From: Acidobacteriota bacterium
GTDB taxonomy: Bacteria; Acidobacteriota; Polarisedimenticolia; J045
DNA: 64,000 nucleotides
Direction: 5' to 3'
Assembly (NCBI GenBank): GCA_017994815.1
Contig: JAGOJY010000019.1
Coordinates: 1 to 64,000 of the forward strand
Within the stretch, counting starts at the first letter, position 1, and the number at the start of each line of letters is the position of its first letter. The position numbers and the translations under genes are program-made. A model generated the notes under the pieces. That model worked only from the letters and a program-made list of their open reading frames with translations. It ran no database searches and had not been told where the DNA came from. Below are positions 40,311 to 52,440 of the stretch, one piece after another.

Positions 40311-41981
40311 TCAGTGTTGGCCCTTCGCGCCGGGATTTCCGACCGGAGTCACGCTGATCCAGTCCAGGCCGGCGCCGTGGTTGGCCATGATCGTCTCCGG
40401 GTTCGTGCCGACGAGGCGCAGCTCCAGCCGGTTGTTCCCGGCCACGAGGTCCGTCTCGCCCAGGCTGACCGTGAACGGCGTCACGATGTCGTGACCGGGG
40501 TTGCCGAACATGTCGACCGGCTGGCCCAGCGGTTTCCCGTTGACCAGGAACTGGTGGATGCCATAGGTGCGATAGCGCGCGAGGCGGACCGACACGGCGT
40601 AGCGCCCGGCCACCTCGACCGGCAGCAGGAGCTCGAGCCGCGCGCCCGGCTCGGCCGCGTCGTGCCACTGCAGCGACTGGTCGCCGGTGAACGCGCCTTC
40701 CTCGGCATAACCGTCCTCGGCGAGCCGGCGCGGGATCGCCTCGCCCGACGTGCACTTCACGATCTGCAGCGTCTCGGCCTCGAACGACTCGGCCCGTCCG
40801 GCAGGTCCGCCCGCGACGTCGCTCGTCCCCGCGATCGCACCGGGCAACTCGACCGGCTCGTTGTAGGTCAGCTGGACCCAGTCGAGGCAGGCGCCGTGGT
40901 CGGGCATGACCGTGTCCGGGTTCGTCCCGACCAGTTTCAGCGCGAGGCGATTGTCGCCTTGCTCCAGCTCGACCGGGCCCAGGCGGACGTCGAACGGGAC
41001 GATCTCGTCCTTCTCGGGATACCCGAAGCAATCGATGGGAGCACCGCACGGCCGACCGTTCACCAGGACCTGGAACTGCCCGAAGGTGCGGTACTTTCCC
41101 AGGTGCAGGGCCAGGTCGTAGCGCCCCCTTTGCTCGGCCGGGAGAGTGAACTCGAGAACTCCCCCCTTCTCGGCGTTGCGCCAGTGCAGCGTGCGGTCGC
41201 CGCTGAAGGCGCCGGGGGCCGCGAAGCCATCGTCCGCGAACCTGGCCGGCGTGGCCTCGCCCGAGGTGAGCCGCGCGATCGTCAACGCGTCGGCCTCGAG
41301 CTTCGTGACTGGCCGCGCGGGCTTGGCCGACCCGGCCGCGACCGGACTGCCCGCGGCCGCGACGGCAGCCGGGACGTGCGCCGGCGCCGCGGCACCCGGC
41401 CGGGGAGGCGTCATGCCCGGGGGTTTGCCGGGCCGATCCGCCTTCGCGTAGCCCTTTGGGATTTCGAACAGGTTTGCCGGCTGCGCGCCCAGCTTGAGAT
41501 TCCGGTTCTCTTGCACGATGCCCATCGTCTTCAGCCGGATCGGCATCCCGAGCCTGTCGTCCACCCACGCCGTCGCGGTCAGCGGCTGACCATTCGGCAT
41601 CTTGCCGACCTGCACACGGAATTTCGTGCAGGCGCGGCCGAGGACCGCCTCCTTGCCGAGCGTCTCCTTTGGCAGCCGCGCGAGGTCGAAATCGGCGAGG
41701 TCCAACTGGCCGGACTCACGCGCGGCAATCGGCCGTTCCGTGTACTCGTGTCGATCCGGGTACAGCGTCCAGATCACGCCCTTGTCCTTGCGCACGATCG
41801 TCACGACGCGGCCCTGCGGTCCCGCGATCCCCTCGACCCGCGAGTTCTGGCCCGAGACGAACAGCCGCATGGTCTGCATGACCTGATCGTCTTCGAGCAT
41901 CACCATGTCGCTGGAGTAGTCGGCGGCCGACGCCGCGGACGTGACGGCCACCAGGACGAACAGCACGATGCGCCAGATCAT
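40311..41981 (-). CDS. Secreted DUF4412-like protein with duplicated sugar-binding-like modules
   Basis: A 556-residue exported protein. The signal (VLFVLVAVTSAASA) is followed by a DUF4412/LolA-like domain to about residue 180 (DYSSDMVMLEDDQVMQTMRLFV; WTLYPDRHEYTERP), then a Pro/Ala linker of about 50 residues. Two tandem copies of a jelly-roll/CBM-like module follow at about 230-375 and 395-545. Both copies carry TSGEA, then GAFxGDxxLxWxxA, YRTFGQFQVLVNG or YRTYGIHQFLVNG, and NRLxLxLVGTNPxTxMxxHGAxLDW, so the second is a recent-looking duplication. I chose the ATG at 41981; a GTG two codons upstream is possible. It probably binds carbohydrate at the surface, next to the LecA-like protein. 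Confidence 0.8.
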   Translation of the reverse strand: MIWRIVLFVLVAVTSAASAADYSSDMVMLEDDQVMQTMRLFVSGQNSRVEGIAGPQGRVVTIVRKDKGVIWTLYPDRHEYTERPIAARESGQLDLADFDLARLPKETLGKEAVLGRACTKFRVQVGKMPNGQPLTATAWVDDRLGMPIRLKTMGIVQENRNLKLGAQPANLFEIPKGYAKADRPGKPPGMTPPRPGAAAPAHVPAAVAAAGSPVAAGSAKPARPVTKLEADALTIARLTSGEATPARFADDGFAAPGAFSGDRTLHWRNAEKGGVLEFTLPAEQRGRYDLALHLGKYRTFGQFQVLVNGRPCGAPIDCFGYPEKDEIVPFDVRLGPVELEQGDNRLALKLVGTNPDTVMPDHGACLDWVQLTYNEPVELPGAIAGTSDVAGGPAGRAESFEAETLQIVKCTSGEAIPRRLAEDGYAEEGAFTGDQSLQWHDAAEPGARLELLLPVEVAGRYAVSVRLARYRTYGIHQFLVNGKPLGQPVDMFGNPGHDIVTPFTVSLGETDLVAGNNRLELRLVGTNPETIMANHGAGLDWISVTPVGNPGAKGQH

Positions 41982-42166
41982 GACCACCCCCTCGGGAACG
42001 CGACGCGTTCCCCGAAACCCGCGCGGATTCTAGTGCACCGGCAAACCCGTCCCGTTCGCGCGGGATGCCTGACGTGCACGAATAGATGAATGTATTGGCG
42101 TGTTGTTCGCTTACGCCATCCGCGGCAGTTCGCGTGCGGCAGCCAGGAACGGCTTGCGTCGTGGTG

Positions 42167-42186
42167 GTTCCGGGCGCGCCCGGAAC
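42167..42186 (-). terminator. Perfect 20-bp GC palindrome after the S9 peptidase gene
   Basis: GTTCCGGGCG followed by its exact reverse complement forms a 20-bp perfect palindrome 18 bp past the stop of the S9 peptidase. In RNA it would fold into a very stable stem with a small forced loop. No T-run follows on the minus strand. It could end transcription of the peptidase operon or, as DNA, bind a dimeric protein. Confidence 0.4.
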
Positions 42187-42204
42187 TCGGCGGCGGCCTC
42201 TACG

Positions 42205-44387
<2,183 letters not shown>

Positions 44388-44391
<4 letters not shown>

Positions 44392-47300
44392 CGGGAGACC
44401 CGGCGCAGGATCACCGTCCGGGCGGCCTCCGAGTCGACCGCGGCCAGCGCGGCGCGCAGCTGCGGGTAGACGCCGGGCTCGATGACCGCCCGCGCGAGCT
44501 TCAACTCGGTGCGGATCGTCAGCTTCGACCCGTCGCGCCGGACGCTGCGCGTCGCCGACGCCGCGTCGCCCGCCAGCGCCAGCTCTTCCGGGACGCGCGC
44601 CGCCTCCCAGCCCTCGGGAAGCTGCAGCACCACCTCGACCACCTCGCGCGCCGGTGCGGCGATCGCGAGCGGGAGCGTGCGGCGGGGGCGGTAGAGCTGC
44701 AGCGACTCCGCCGACAGCGCGCCCGGCACCCGCGGCAGCACCAGCGCCAGCGGCGCGTCGGCCGCCAGGCTCTCGCCGAGCGCGCCGTCCGCGAGTTCGA
44801 CCCGCAGCGCCAGCTCCTCGCCGGTGTCGCGCGCGACGAAGGTGTCCTTCGCCTGCGCCCCGAACCGCGACGCCACCCCGCGGGCGAGCGCGCCGTAGCG
44901 GTCCTGCGATCGATCGAACCCCGCCAGCGGATCGTAGGTCCCGCCGAGGTCGAGGTCGGCCACGCCGCCGAGGCGCAGCCCGGGCCCGCCGCCGGCCGGC
45001 GGCGCGAGCTTCAGCTCGGCCCGCAGCAACGCCGCGTTGGACGACGGATCGAGTTCCGGGACCTGCACCGGTTGCGCGGCGGCCTCGCCGGCATCCGGCA
45101 CGAGCACCCAGCGCCCGGCGAGCTGGGCCGCGTTGCGCCGGTCGTGGGGCGCGGTCGGATCGAGCCACAGCGTGCGCCCGCCGAGGGCGACGGCGACCCA
45201 GGCGTCCTCGAACTGCGCCGGCGAGGGAACCTCGGCCGCGAACGCGCGCCCGGCGGTGGCCAGCGCGACGCGCGGCGCGAAACCGGCCTCCCGCAGCAGG
45301 GCGGCGAGCAGCACGGCCTTGTCCAGCGGGTGCCCCACGCTCGAAGCGAGGACCTCGCCCGCGGGGCGCGCCGCGTAGTCGAACGCCTCCAGCGGCCAGT
45401 GGATCGTGCGCACGCCGTCGACGACGAACTCGTGGATGCGGGCCAGCCGCTCGGCGCTCGACAGCGTCTCTCCCGCGAGCTCCGCGGCGCGCGCCTTGAC
45501 CGCGGCGTCGGCGGCCAGCGCCGGCGCGAGTCGCTCGCCGAGCCAGCGCGACACGAAGGCCCAGCCCGGCGCCGCGGAATAGACCAGCATGCCCGGCGGC
45601 AGCGCGCCGCCCGGCAACTCCGCCAGCACCCGCGGCGGCACGTCGCGCAGGTCGAACGTGTAGCTCACCACCCCGTCGCGCGTGGCGATCTCCGGCGCGG
45701 CCAAGCCTGCCGGCTGGGCGTAGGCGAGCTTCGTTCCGTCGGGCAGCTCGAAGCGCACGCGCTGCGCGACGAGCGGCACCGGCGCGTCGAGTTCGAGCGC
45801 ACCCCACAGCGGCACTCCCGACGGCGCGCGGTCGGCGATCGTGTACGCCAGCTCGGTCGTCCCGCCCAGCTCGACGCCCACGTGCGCCACGGTCAGCTCG
45901 CGCAGGTGCGCGTACGGGACCGCCCACTGCAGCTCCTCGGCCGTGTTCGGGACGAGGCTGTTGGCCTGCGTCTCGACGACGTGGCCGTCCTGGCCGAGGG
46001 CCCGCGCGCGCTCGATCTTCATCTCGGCGCGGGCGTCGTTCCAGTCGATGCGCGGGTCGTTGAGGTCGGTGCGGTTCACGAAGTCCGTCAGCATCTTCAG
46101 CGACGACTCGTGGCGGCGAATCACCCGGCCGTCGCGCTCGAGGCGGATCGTCACGTCGCGGCGCATCTCGCCGTCGCGCGGCGCGGGACCGGCGGCCGCC
46201 GGCACGGCCGCGAACGGCGCCGGCGCCGGGACGTCCTTGCGCCCGGCCGGCGTGCCGCGCACGAGCACGACCCGGTCCTCGGCCAGCTTCTCCGCCGCCT
46301 GCAGCACCTCGCGGAAGTTGGCGTACGAGGCGACCGGCACCTCGCGCCGCGAGACCTTGAGCCGGTAGGAGTACGTCAGCTGGCCGCCCTTGCCTTCGGC
46401 GTGGGTGGCGAGCGAGGCCACCGGCCCTTCGATCTTGCGATCTTCCGGCAGCCGGCCGACGGTCCAGCCCGGCGGCAGCGTGATCGTCTCGCTCAACTCC
46501 GAGTACCGCGGCGCGCCGAGCTGCAGCGGCTGCGTGCGCTTTTCCAGCTCGGCGGTCCCGAACGGGGCGAAGCTGGCCGAGCGCAGCGGGTGGCGCGCCA
46601 TCGGCGGCACGAACCAGATCGCGTCCTTGCCGACCAGCGCGTAGTTCGCGATCCGGTAGCGCGCCTCGAGCCGCAGCGGCTTCGTCACGTCCTGCAGCTG
46701 CGCGTAGTCCAGCGCCATCGGCTGCACCTCGGCGCCGGGGCCGATCCCGCCGACGAGACGCTCGAACCAGGCCTGCCGGTCGGCGCTGCCGAAGCCGTGG
46801 ATCAGCTCGCGCCGCAGGCGCTGCTCGGCCAGCTCCGACGCGGTGACGGCGAGCGTGCCGGTCAGCGTGCCGTCCGCCGCGAGCGTCGCGTTGGACTCCA
46901 GTCGCAGCCGGTTCTTTTCCACCGGATCGAAGGCGGGCGTGATCGCGAGCGGCTGGCCCTCCGGGCTGCCGACGAGGTAGTTCTGCTCCCCCTCCGCGCT
47001 CGACCACTCCTCGGGCGAGAACACGACCCAGGTCGGGTCGAGCAGCTCGAACGTGCCGTCGCCCTTCTTCAGCGCCGCGACGCAGTGGTTGAACTGGTCG
47101 GCCGGGATGCGCTCGACGCGCGAGCCGGCCATCGTCATCGCCGGGTACACCGTGAACCCGGCGGCGCGCAGCATGGTGATCGCCATGCCCGCCTTGTCCT
47201 TGCAGACGCCGGAGCGGTTGCGGAAGATCATCGGTCCGGGCTGCAGCGTGTACCCCTCGCCCTGCCCCATGCTGACGCCGGAGTAGCGGATGTTGTCGGC

Positions 47301-48299
47301 CGACCAGTGCACGAGGGCGGCGATCTTGTCCTCGTCGCGCGTCATCCCGCGCGTCAGCTCGGCCACCTTGCCCCGGATCGCGTCGTCCGCGTCGAACTGC
47401 CGGTCGTTCACCTCGGCGAACCAGCGCGACTTGGTCTGCCAGTCGGGGACCGTCGCCAGCACGACCTTGGTCGCGATGTCGGAGCGGTCGGAGGCGCGCG
47501 GCTCGGACCGGTACGCGGGCAGGTCTTCCTTCCAGAAGCGGTACACGAGGTGCCCGTCGTCGAAGGTGACGTAGCTCTTGACCTCGCCGTTGTAGACCTC
47601 GAACTGGACCGGCTTGTCCTTCGGCGTGACGACCTCGTAGTGCCGCAGCTTGACCGGCGTGTCTTCCTGGAACGTGATGACATCGTAGAAGTGCCCGCGC
47701 ATCGGCGGGACGTACTTGTCGTCCGCCGAGCCGCCGGGCGCCGCGCCCGCGGCGCCCCCGGCGAGGTCGTCGAGGTAGGCGATCAGGAAGCCCTTCATGT
47801 AGGTCTGGATCTCGAGCGCGTCGCCCGGCTCGAGCCGCGGCACGGCGTAGAGCCGCATCCGCGGGCCCCAGTAGATCATGTGCTGCGGCTGTGGCAGCTC
47901 CACGCCGGCGGCGGCGTCCACGGTCTCGACCGCGCCGGACTTGCGCAGGACGCGCAGCGAGCGCAGCTCGATCACGTTCGAGGCGGGGTCGAAGTCGAGC
48001 CTGACCCGCGCCAGCTCGGCCGCGCCCGCGGCCGACAGGCACTTCAAGAGGTGGTGCTCGTAAATGTGGGCCAGTCCCGACGGCTCGACCTCGACGCGCG
48101 TGCGGCGGAAGACCTTGACCACGTCGGCGCCGCCGTTCTCGTCGCGGCCGCCGGCGTTCGCGATCAGGGCGCGCAGGTCGTCGTCGCTGCGCGGTGCGGG
48201 CGGCTCCTGCGCGTGCGCCGGCAGCGCGGCGGACAGGAGCGCGAGAAGACAGACGAGCCAAGACCCGGCCCGGGACGGGCTTATCCGGAAACGCGGCAT
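44388..48299 (-). CDS. Secreted DUF3857 / transglutaminase-like protein, double module
   Basis: A 1303-residue exported protein (signal LVCLLALLSAALPAHA). The first half is a DUF3857 domain followed by a transglutaminase-like core with an intact triad: Cys366 in RSGVCKDKAGM, His in QFNHCVAAL and Asp in FELLDPTWV. The second half repeats the plan. A second DUF3857-like segment starts near DVTIRLERDGRVIRRHES, and a second transglutaminase-like core (VGHPLDKAVLLAALLREAGF, near residue 989) has Pro where the Cys should be and Asp in place of the His. One active and one dead copy are therefore joined. DUF3857 proteins are common in Bacteroidetes and Acidobacteria; their substrate is unknown. It is translationally coupled to the S9 peptidase. 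Confidence 0.88.
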
Positions 48300-48432
48300 G
48301 CGCTGGGCCCTCGAGACATCGTGGGAAGCCCCTTTATCCACGGCCGGCCCGGGGCCGTCAACCAAGAATGCCCTTGACGCGGGCAGTTCCCTGCTCTTCC
48401 ATTGACGCGGCCCGTGTTCGTGGGGGGTCCCG

Positions 48433-48780
48433 TTGGCCACCTGCCCGGAGTGCGGCGGATACCAGGCTCCGCGCCTGTCGTCCTTGGTGCGCTCGCGGTA
48501 CGCGTGTCGCTGGTGCCGGGCCGTGCTCGCCGTCCCGCGCCCGGTCCAGCTGATCGACGCGGCCCTGCTCCTCGCCGGGCTCGCCGCCGCGGCGTTCCTC
48601 CTGGCCTGGATCGCGAGCGGCCGGGGCAACCCGGTGTGGCTGTTGCTCCTGCCGGCGCTCGTCCTGCTGCCGGTCGCCCTCGTGGTGCTCGTCGACTGGG
48701 CGGTGCCCCCGCTGACCGTGCGCGGGCGCGACGCGCGCCGCTGGCGCTCCACTTCCTCCGAGCGACAGACGGGGGACTAG
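48433..48780 (+). CDS. Small zinc-ribbon membrane protein
   Basis: A 115-residue protein. An N-terminal zinc ribbon (CPECGG, then CRWC) is followed by two hydrophobic helices (AALLLAGLAAAAFLLAWIA; LLLLPALVLLPVALVVLV) and a basic tail. The start is a TTG after a GGGGGG stretch. No function is known. It is divergent from the DUF3857 gene and convergent with the feo operon. Confidence 0.65.
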   Translation: MATCPECGGYQAPRLSSLVRSRYACRWCRAVLAVPRPVQLIDAALLLAGLAAAAFLLAWIASGRGNPVWLLLLPALVLLPVALVVLVDWAVPPLTVRGRDARRWRSTSSERQTGD

Positions 48781-48781
48781 G

Positions 48782-48967
48782 CTAGCGCAGGCGGCGCAGC
48801 CCGGCCGGCAGCGGCGGCGACGGCCGCGTCGCGGCGCCGCAGATCCCGGCGCTCGGGCAGCCGCCGCAGGCGCGATCGCCGCGGCGCAGCCGCCGCAGCG
48901 CCTCGCGCGCGAGGAACGCCAGCGCGGCGCCGACGATCAGCGAGGCCGCGATCAGCTGCGCGTCCAT
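48782..48967 (-). CDS. FeoB-associated Cys-rich membrane protein
   Basis: A 61-residue protein: one N-terminal membrane helix (LIAASLIVGAALAFLAREAL), then a basic stretch and a Cys-rich segment (CGGCPSAGIC). This is the layout of the small proteins often encoded after feoB. Its ATG overlaps the feoB stop as TGATG. A role in iron transfer or FeoB regulation is presumed for the family but not shown. Confidence 0.8.
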   Translation of the reverse strand: MDAQLIAASLIVGAALAFLAREALRRLRRGDRACGGCPSAGICGAATRPSPPLPAGLRRLR

Positions 48968-51147
48968 CAGCCGGCCACCCGCAAAGCGAGGTGATACGTC
49001 AACAGGGCGCCGGCGTAGGCCAAGACGGTCATGTAGCCGAACGTGAACGCGGCCCAGCCCCAGCTCCCGCTCTCGCGGCGGATCACGGCCAAAGTCGCCG
49101 CACACTGGCAGCACAGCGCGAAGAACACCACCAGCGAGAGCGCGACCGGCATCGTGAACAGCGGCGCGCCGTCCGGACGGCGTGCCTCGGCCAGTTGCCC
49201 CGCGAGCGCGGCGCCCGCGTCGCCGCCCTCGCCCATCCCGAAGATCGTGCCCAGCGTGGCGATCACCACCTCGCGCGCGGGGAACGACGCGATCACGGCC
49301 ATGCCGATGCGCCAGTCCCAGCCCAGCGGCCGGACCAAAGGCTCGATCGCGTGCCCCGCGCGGCCGATCACGCTCTGCCGCAGGTACGCGGAAGCTTCCT
49401 GCCGGTCCAGCGCCTCCCGCTCCTCGGCGCTCGCCGCCGCGGCGCGCAGCGCCTCGTAGTTCTCGTGGATCGCCGCCGGGCGCGGGAAGTAGGCCAGCGC
49501 CCAGACGACGATCGCCAGCGCGACGATCACCGTCCCCGCGCGCACGACGAACGCCCGCGCGCGGATCTGCAGGCGGTCGAGGACCGAGAGCCACGAGGGC
49601 CAGCGGTACTCCGGCAGCTCCATGACGAACGGCGCCGCGGGGCCGCGCAGGATCGTGCGCCGCAGGACCCACAGGATCGGCACCGCCACGGCGAGCCCGA
49701 CCAGGTGCGCGGCCAGAAGGCACAGCGCGCGCACGCTGACGACCCCGCCGAGGACGTACCGGTCCGGCACGAACGCGCCGATCATCAACACGTAGACCGG
49801 CAGGCGCGCGGAGCAACTCATCAGCGGCGCGATCAGGATGGTCGCGAGCCGGTCGCGCCGGTGCTCGATCGTGCGCGCCGCCATCACCCCCGGCACGGCG
49901 CAGGCGAAGCTCGACAGCAGCGCGAACGCCGACTTGCCCGAGAGGCCGGCCCACGCGAACAGCCGGTCGACGAGGAACGCGACCCGCGCCATGTAGCCGC
50001 AGTCCTCGAGCACGGAGAGAAAGAAGAACAGGACGAGGATCTGCGGCAGGAACGTGACGACCATCCCGGCGCCGCCGATCACCCCGTCCACGAGCAGGCT
50101 GCGCAGCGGACCGGGGTCCATCGCCGACGAGACCAGCGCCGCCAGCCGGTCGAACCCGGCGCCGATCAGGTCCATTGCCGGCGCCGCGCCGGCGTAGATC
50201 GCCTGGAACACCAGGCCCAGCGTCGCCACCAGCGCCAACAGGCCGAACACGCGGTGCGTCAACAGCGCGTCGACGCGCTCGGACAGGCTGCGGCCGACCC
50301 GCTCGCGCCGCACGGTCGTGCCGGAGATCAGCTCGTGGGCCCAGCGGTAGCGCGCGTCCGCTTCCAGCGCGCCGGCGGGACGGCCCTCGGGGCCGTCGTG
50401 GCGGCCGCGCCAGCCGGCGCCGAGCTGGCGCGCGATGCGGCGCTCGGCGGCGCCGCCCGGCTCGGCCAGCAGGCGCATCGCCTCGACGCGCGACACCTCG
50501 CGGCCGATCTCGGCGCGGCGCGCGAACAGGTGCGCCGTCAGGCGCGCGAGACGCTCGCGGTACTCCGGCGGGAACGGGATCTCCGGCGCCGCCGGCACCC
50601 GCCGCTCCTCCAGCGCGCGGGCGATCGCCCGGCGCAGTTCGTCCACGCCCTCGCCGCGGTCGGCGCGCATCGGGACCACGGCCACGCCCAGCCGCTCGGA
50701 CAGCGCGCGCGCATCCAGCTCCAGGCCGCGCCGGCGCGCGGCGTCGGTCATGTTGAGCGCCACCACCAGCGGCCGCCCGAGTTCGAGCAGCTGCGAGAGC
50801 AGGAACAGGTTCCGCTCCGGGTTGCTCGCGTCGATGACGGCGACCACGACATCGACCGGCGCCTCGCCCGGCTGCTGGCCGAGCAGGATGTCCACCGCGA
50901 TCAGTTCGTCCGGGGAGCGCGCCGAGAGGCTGTACGTGCCGGGCAGGTCGACGAGTTCCGCGGCCGCGGCGCCGAGCCGCAGCGTCCCGGAGATCCGCTC
51001 CACGGTGACGCCGGGGTAGTTCCCGACCTTCTGCGAGAGCCCGGTCAGCGCGTTGAAGACCGTCGTCTTCCCGGTGTTCGGGTTGCCGACGATCGCGACG
51101 ACCGGCCGTCCCGCGCGGACCGCCGGGATCGGCGAGGCTACTGACAC
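48967..51147 (-). CDS. feoB: Ferrous iron transport protein B
   Basis: A 726-residue inner-membrane ferrous iron transporter. The N-terminal G domain has G1 GNPNTGKT (residues 21-28), G3 DLPGTYS and G4 NMTD. The membrane part contains the two Gate motifs (FLPQILVLFFFLSVLEDCGYMARVA and SFPAREVVIATLGTIFGMG) and conserved Cys in FACAVPGVMAARTI and LMSCSARLPVY. The GTG at 51147 was chosen because it precedes the G domain by a normal distance and overlaps the feoA stop by about 10 bp. No upstream ATG in this frame avoids running through feoA. Confidence 0.96.
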   Translation of the reverse strand: MSVASPIPAVRAGRPVVAIVGNPNTGKTTVFNALTGLSQKVGNYPGVTVERISGTLRLGAAAAELVDLPGTYSLSARSPDELIAVDILLGQQPGEAPVDVVVAVIDASNPERNLFLLSQLLELGRPLVVALNMTDAARRRGLELDARALSERLGVAVVPMRADRGEGVDELRRAIARALEERRVPAAPEIPFPPEYRERLARLTAHLFARRAEIGREVSRVEAMRLLAEPGGAAERRIARQLGAGWRGRHDGPEGRPAGALEADARYRWAHELISGTTVRRERVGRSLSERVDALLTHRVFGLLALVATLGLVFQAIYAGAAPAMDLIGAGFDRLAALVSSAMDPGPLRSLLVDGVIGGAGMVVTFLPQILVLFFFLSVLEDCGYMARVAFLVDRLFAWAGLSGKSAFALLSSFACAVPGVMAARTIEHRRDRLATILIAPLMSCSARLPVYVLMIGAFVPDRYVLGGVVSVRALCLLAAHLVGLAVAVPILWVLRRTILRGPAAPFVMELPEYRWPSWLSVLDRLQIRARAFVVRAGTVIVALAIVVWALAYFPRPAAIHENYEALRAAAASAEEREALDRQEASAYLRQSVIGRAGHAIEPLVRPLGWDWRIGMAVIASFPAREVVIATLGTIFGMGEGGDAGAALAGQLAEARRPDGAPLFTMPVALSLVVFFALCCQCAATLAVIRRESGSWGWAAFTFGYMTVLAYAGALLTYHLALRVAG

Positions 51148-51365
51148 GGCTCGACCCGCACGCGGGCCGCCTCGTTCTTCCTGAGCGACAGGTGGTAGCC
51201 CCACAACGTCACGTGCATCGGGTCGCCCAGGGGAGCCAGCCGGACGACGCGGATCTCCGTCCCGCCGATCAGGCCCATCTCCATCAGGCGCAGGCTTACG
51301 GCGTCCGAACCGCGCACCTCGATTACCATGCAACGCTCGCCGGGCGGAACGTTTTCCAGCGTCAC
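51138..51365 (-). CDS. feoA: Ferrous iron transport protein A
   Basis: A 75-residue SH3-like protein. It has the PPGERCMVIEVRG start, SLRLMEMGLIGGTEIRVVRLAPLGDPM core and VTLWGYHLSLRKNEAARV end of FeoA. It is a cytoplasmic partner of FeoB. The GTG at 51365 gives the normal family length and has GGAGAGG eight bases upstream. An ATG at 51419 would add 18 residues without homology. It is first in the feoAB-Cys-rich operon. Confidence 0.92.
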   Translation of the reverse strand: MTLENVPPGERCMVIEVRGSDAVSLRLMEMGLIGGTEIRVVRLAPLGDPMHVTLWGYHLSLRKNEAARVRVEPCQ

Positions 51366-51390
51366 GGTCGCACCTCTCCGGTCCGAGCCA

Positions 51391-51407
51391 GCTAACAGTC
51401 GGCTAAC
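51391..51407 (-). promoter_or_regulatory. Direct repeat upstream of feoA
   Basis: Read on the minus strand, GTTAGC occurs twice, 11 bp apart (one helical turn), 26-42 bp before the feoA start. It differs from the Fur palindrome. It shares the TTAG core of DtxR/IdeR sites but is a direct, not inverted, repeat. It is a candidate operator for iron control; the match is short. Confidence 0.25.
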
Positions 51408-51543
51408 GGCCAGTAGCATCTCGTTCGCAACAACACTTAAGGTAAAGATCAGCCTTGGCGGGTTCCCTGTCAAGGGCGCGGCTTACCCTGCCCGGGGACC
51501 GCCTATGACCTTCGCCGGACCGACGCCGTGTACCATCCGCGCC

Positions 51544-52335
51544 ATGCTGCTGCCGTACCTCGAGGGCGAGATCCGCGAAGCGTTCGACCGCTGGCTGGCC
51601 GGCACGCTCGAGCGGTTCCTGCCGCCGCTCAACTTCACCGAGCTGCGCAAGGGCGTGCAGGCGGTCTCCTCGCTCTACGTGGAGCGGCGGGGCGGCGGCC
51701 GGCTCGGCGCGCGCTCGACCGAGGGCCTCGGCAAGCGCGCCGCGCTCGCCACGTACTACGCGGCGCTGCACTTCATCACCGCGCACCACGCCGTGCGGAT
51801 GATCGGTCCCGAGACGTTCGGCCCGCTGCGCCGCGTGCTGGACCTCGGCTGCGGGACTGGCGCGACCGGCGCGTCGGTGTCGCTGACGCTTTCCGGCCTG
51901 CCCTCGGTGCTCGGCATCGACCGCCTCGGCTGGGCCGTGGACGAGGCGCGCCGCACGTGGGAGTCGCTGCGGATCCCGGCGCGCGGCGTGCGCGGCGACG
52001 TGCCGCTGGCCGCGCCGAAGGCGGCCGCCGGGGAACTGCTCTGCTTCGGCTGGTCGCTCGGCGAGTTCGACGACGAAACGCGCGGGGCGGCCTACCGCTA
52101 CATCTGCTCGGCGCTGCACCGCGGCGCGTCGCTCCTGGTGCTCGAGCCGATCGCCGGCCGGATCGTCCCGTGGTGGAGCGAGTGGGGCGAGTCGCTGGCC
52201 GACCAGGGCGTGCGCTCCGAGCTGATCCGGGTCGTCATCGAGCGGCCGTCGTTCGTCCGCGACATGGACAAGGCCGCCAGCCTCGACCACCAGATCATCG
52301 GGGCCCGCGTGCTCGCCGGCCGGACCAAGGCGTGA
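51544..52335 (+). CDS. SAM-dependent methyltransferase-like protein
   Basis: A 263-residue class I methyltransferase fold. The SAM site is RVLDLGCGTGATGASVSL, followed by LGIDRLGWAVDEARRTW (acidic end of strand 2) and ELLCFGWSLGEFDDETR. The N-terminal 90 residues are helical and unlike common families, so the substrate is unknown. The ATG at 51544 begins the folded part; an in-frame ATG at 51505 would add 13 residues and has a better GGGGA upstream. It is divergent from feoA. Confidence 0.82.
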   Translation: MLLPYLEGEIREAFDRWLAGTLERFLPPLNFTELRKGVQAVSSLYVERRGGGRLGARSTEGLGKRAALATYYAALHFITAHHAVRMIGPETFGPLRRVLDLGCGTGATGASVSLTLSGLPSVLGIDRLGWAVDEARRTWESLRIPARGVRGDVPLAAPKAAAGELLCFGWSLGEFDDETRGAAYRYICSALHRGASLLVLEPIAGRIVPWWSEWGESLADQGVRSELIRVVIERPSFVRDMDKAASLDHQIIGARVLAGRTKA

Positions 52336-52440
52336 CCCAGCGAGCCGGTATACCCGCCGCCGCACTTCGTTTCTAATCTCCGCACGGACCCGAACCGAAA
52401 CCGGGGCGGCGCGCCCGCGCGGCCCCGCGGGGGCAATCCG

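Noticed and set aside
44392..48261. Fusion of the S9 peptidase with upstream sequence into a 2018-residue protein
   Set aside because: The upstream part is the wrong frame of the DUF3857 gene; the lipoprotein start at 44391 with ATGA overlap is convincing.
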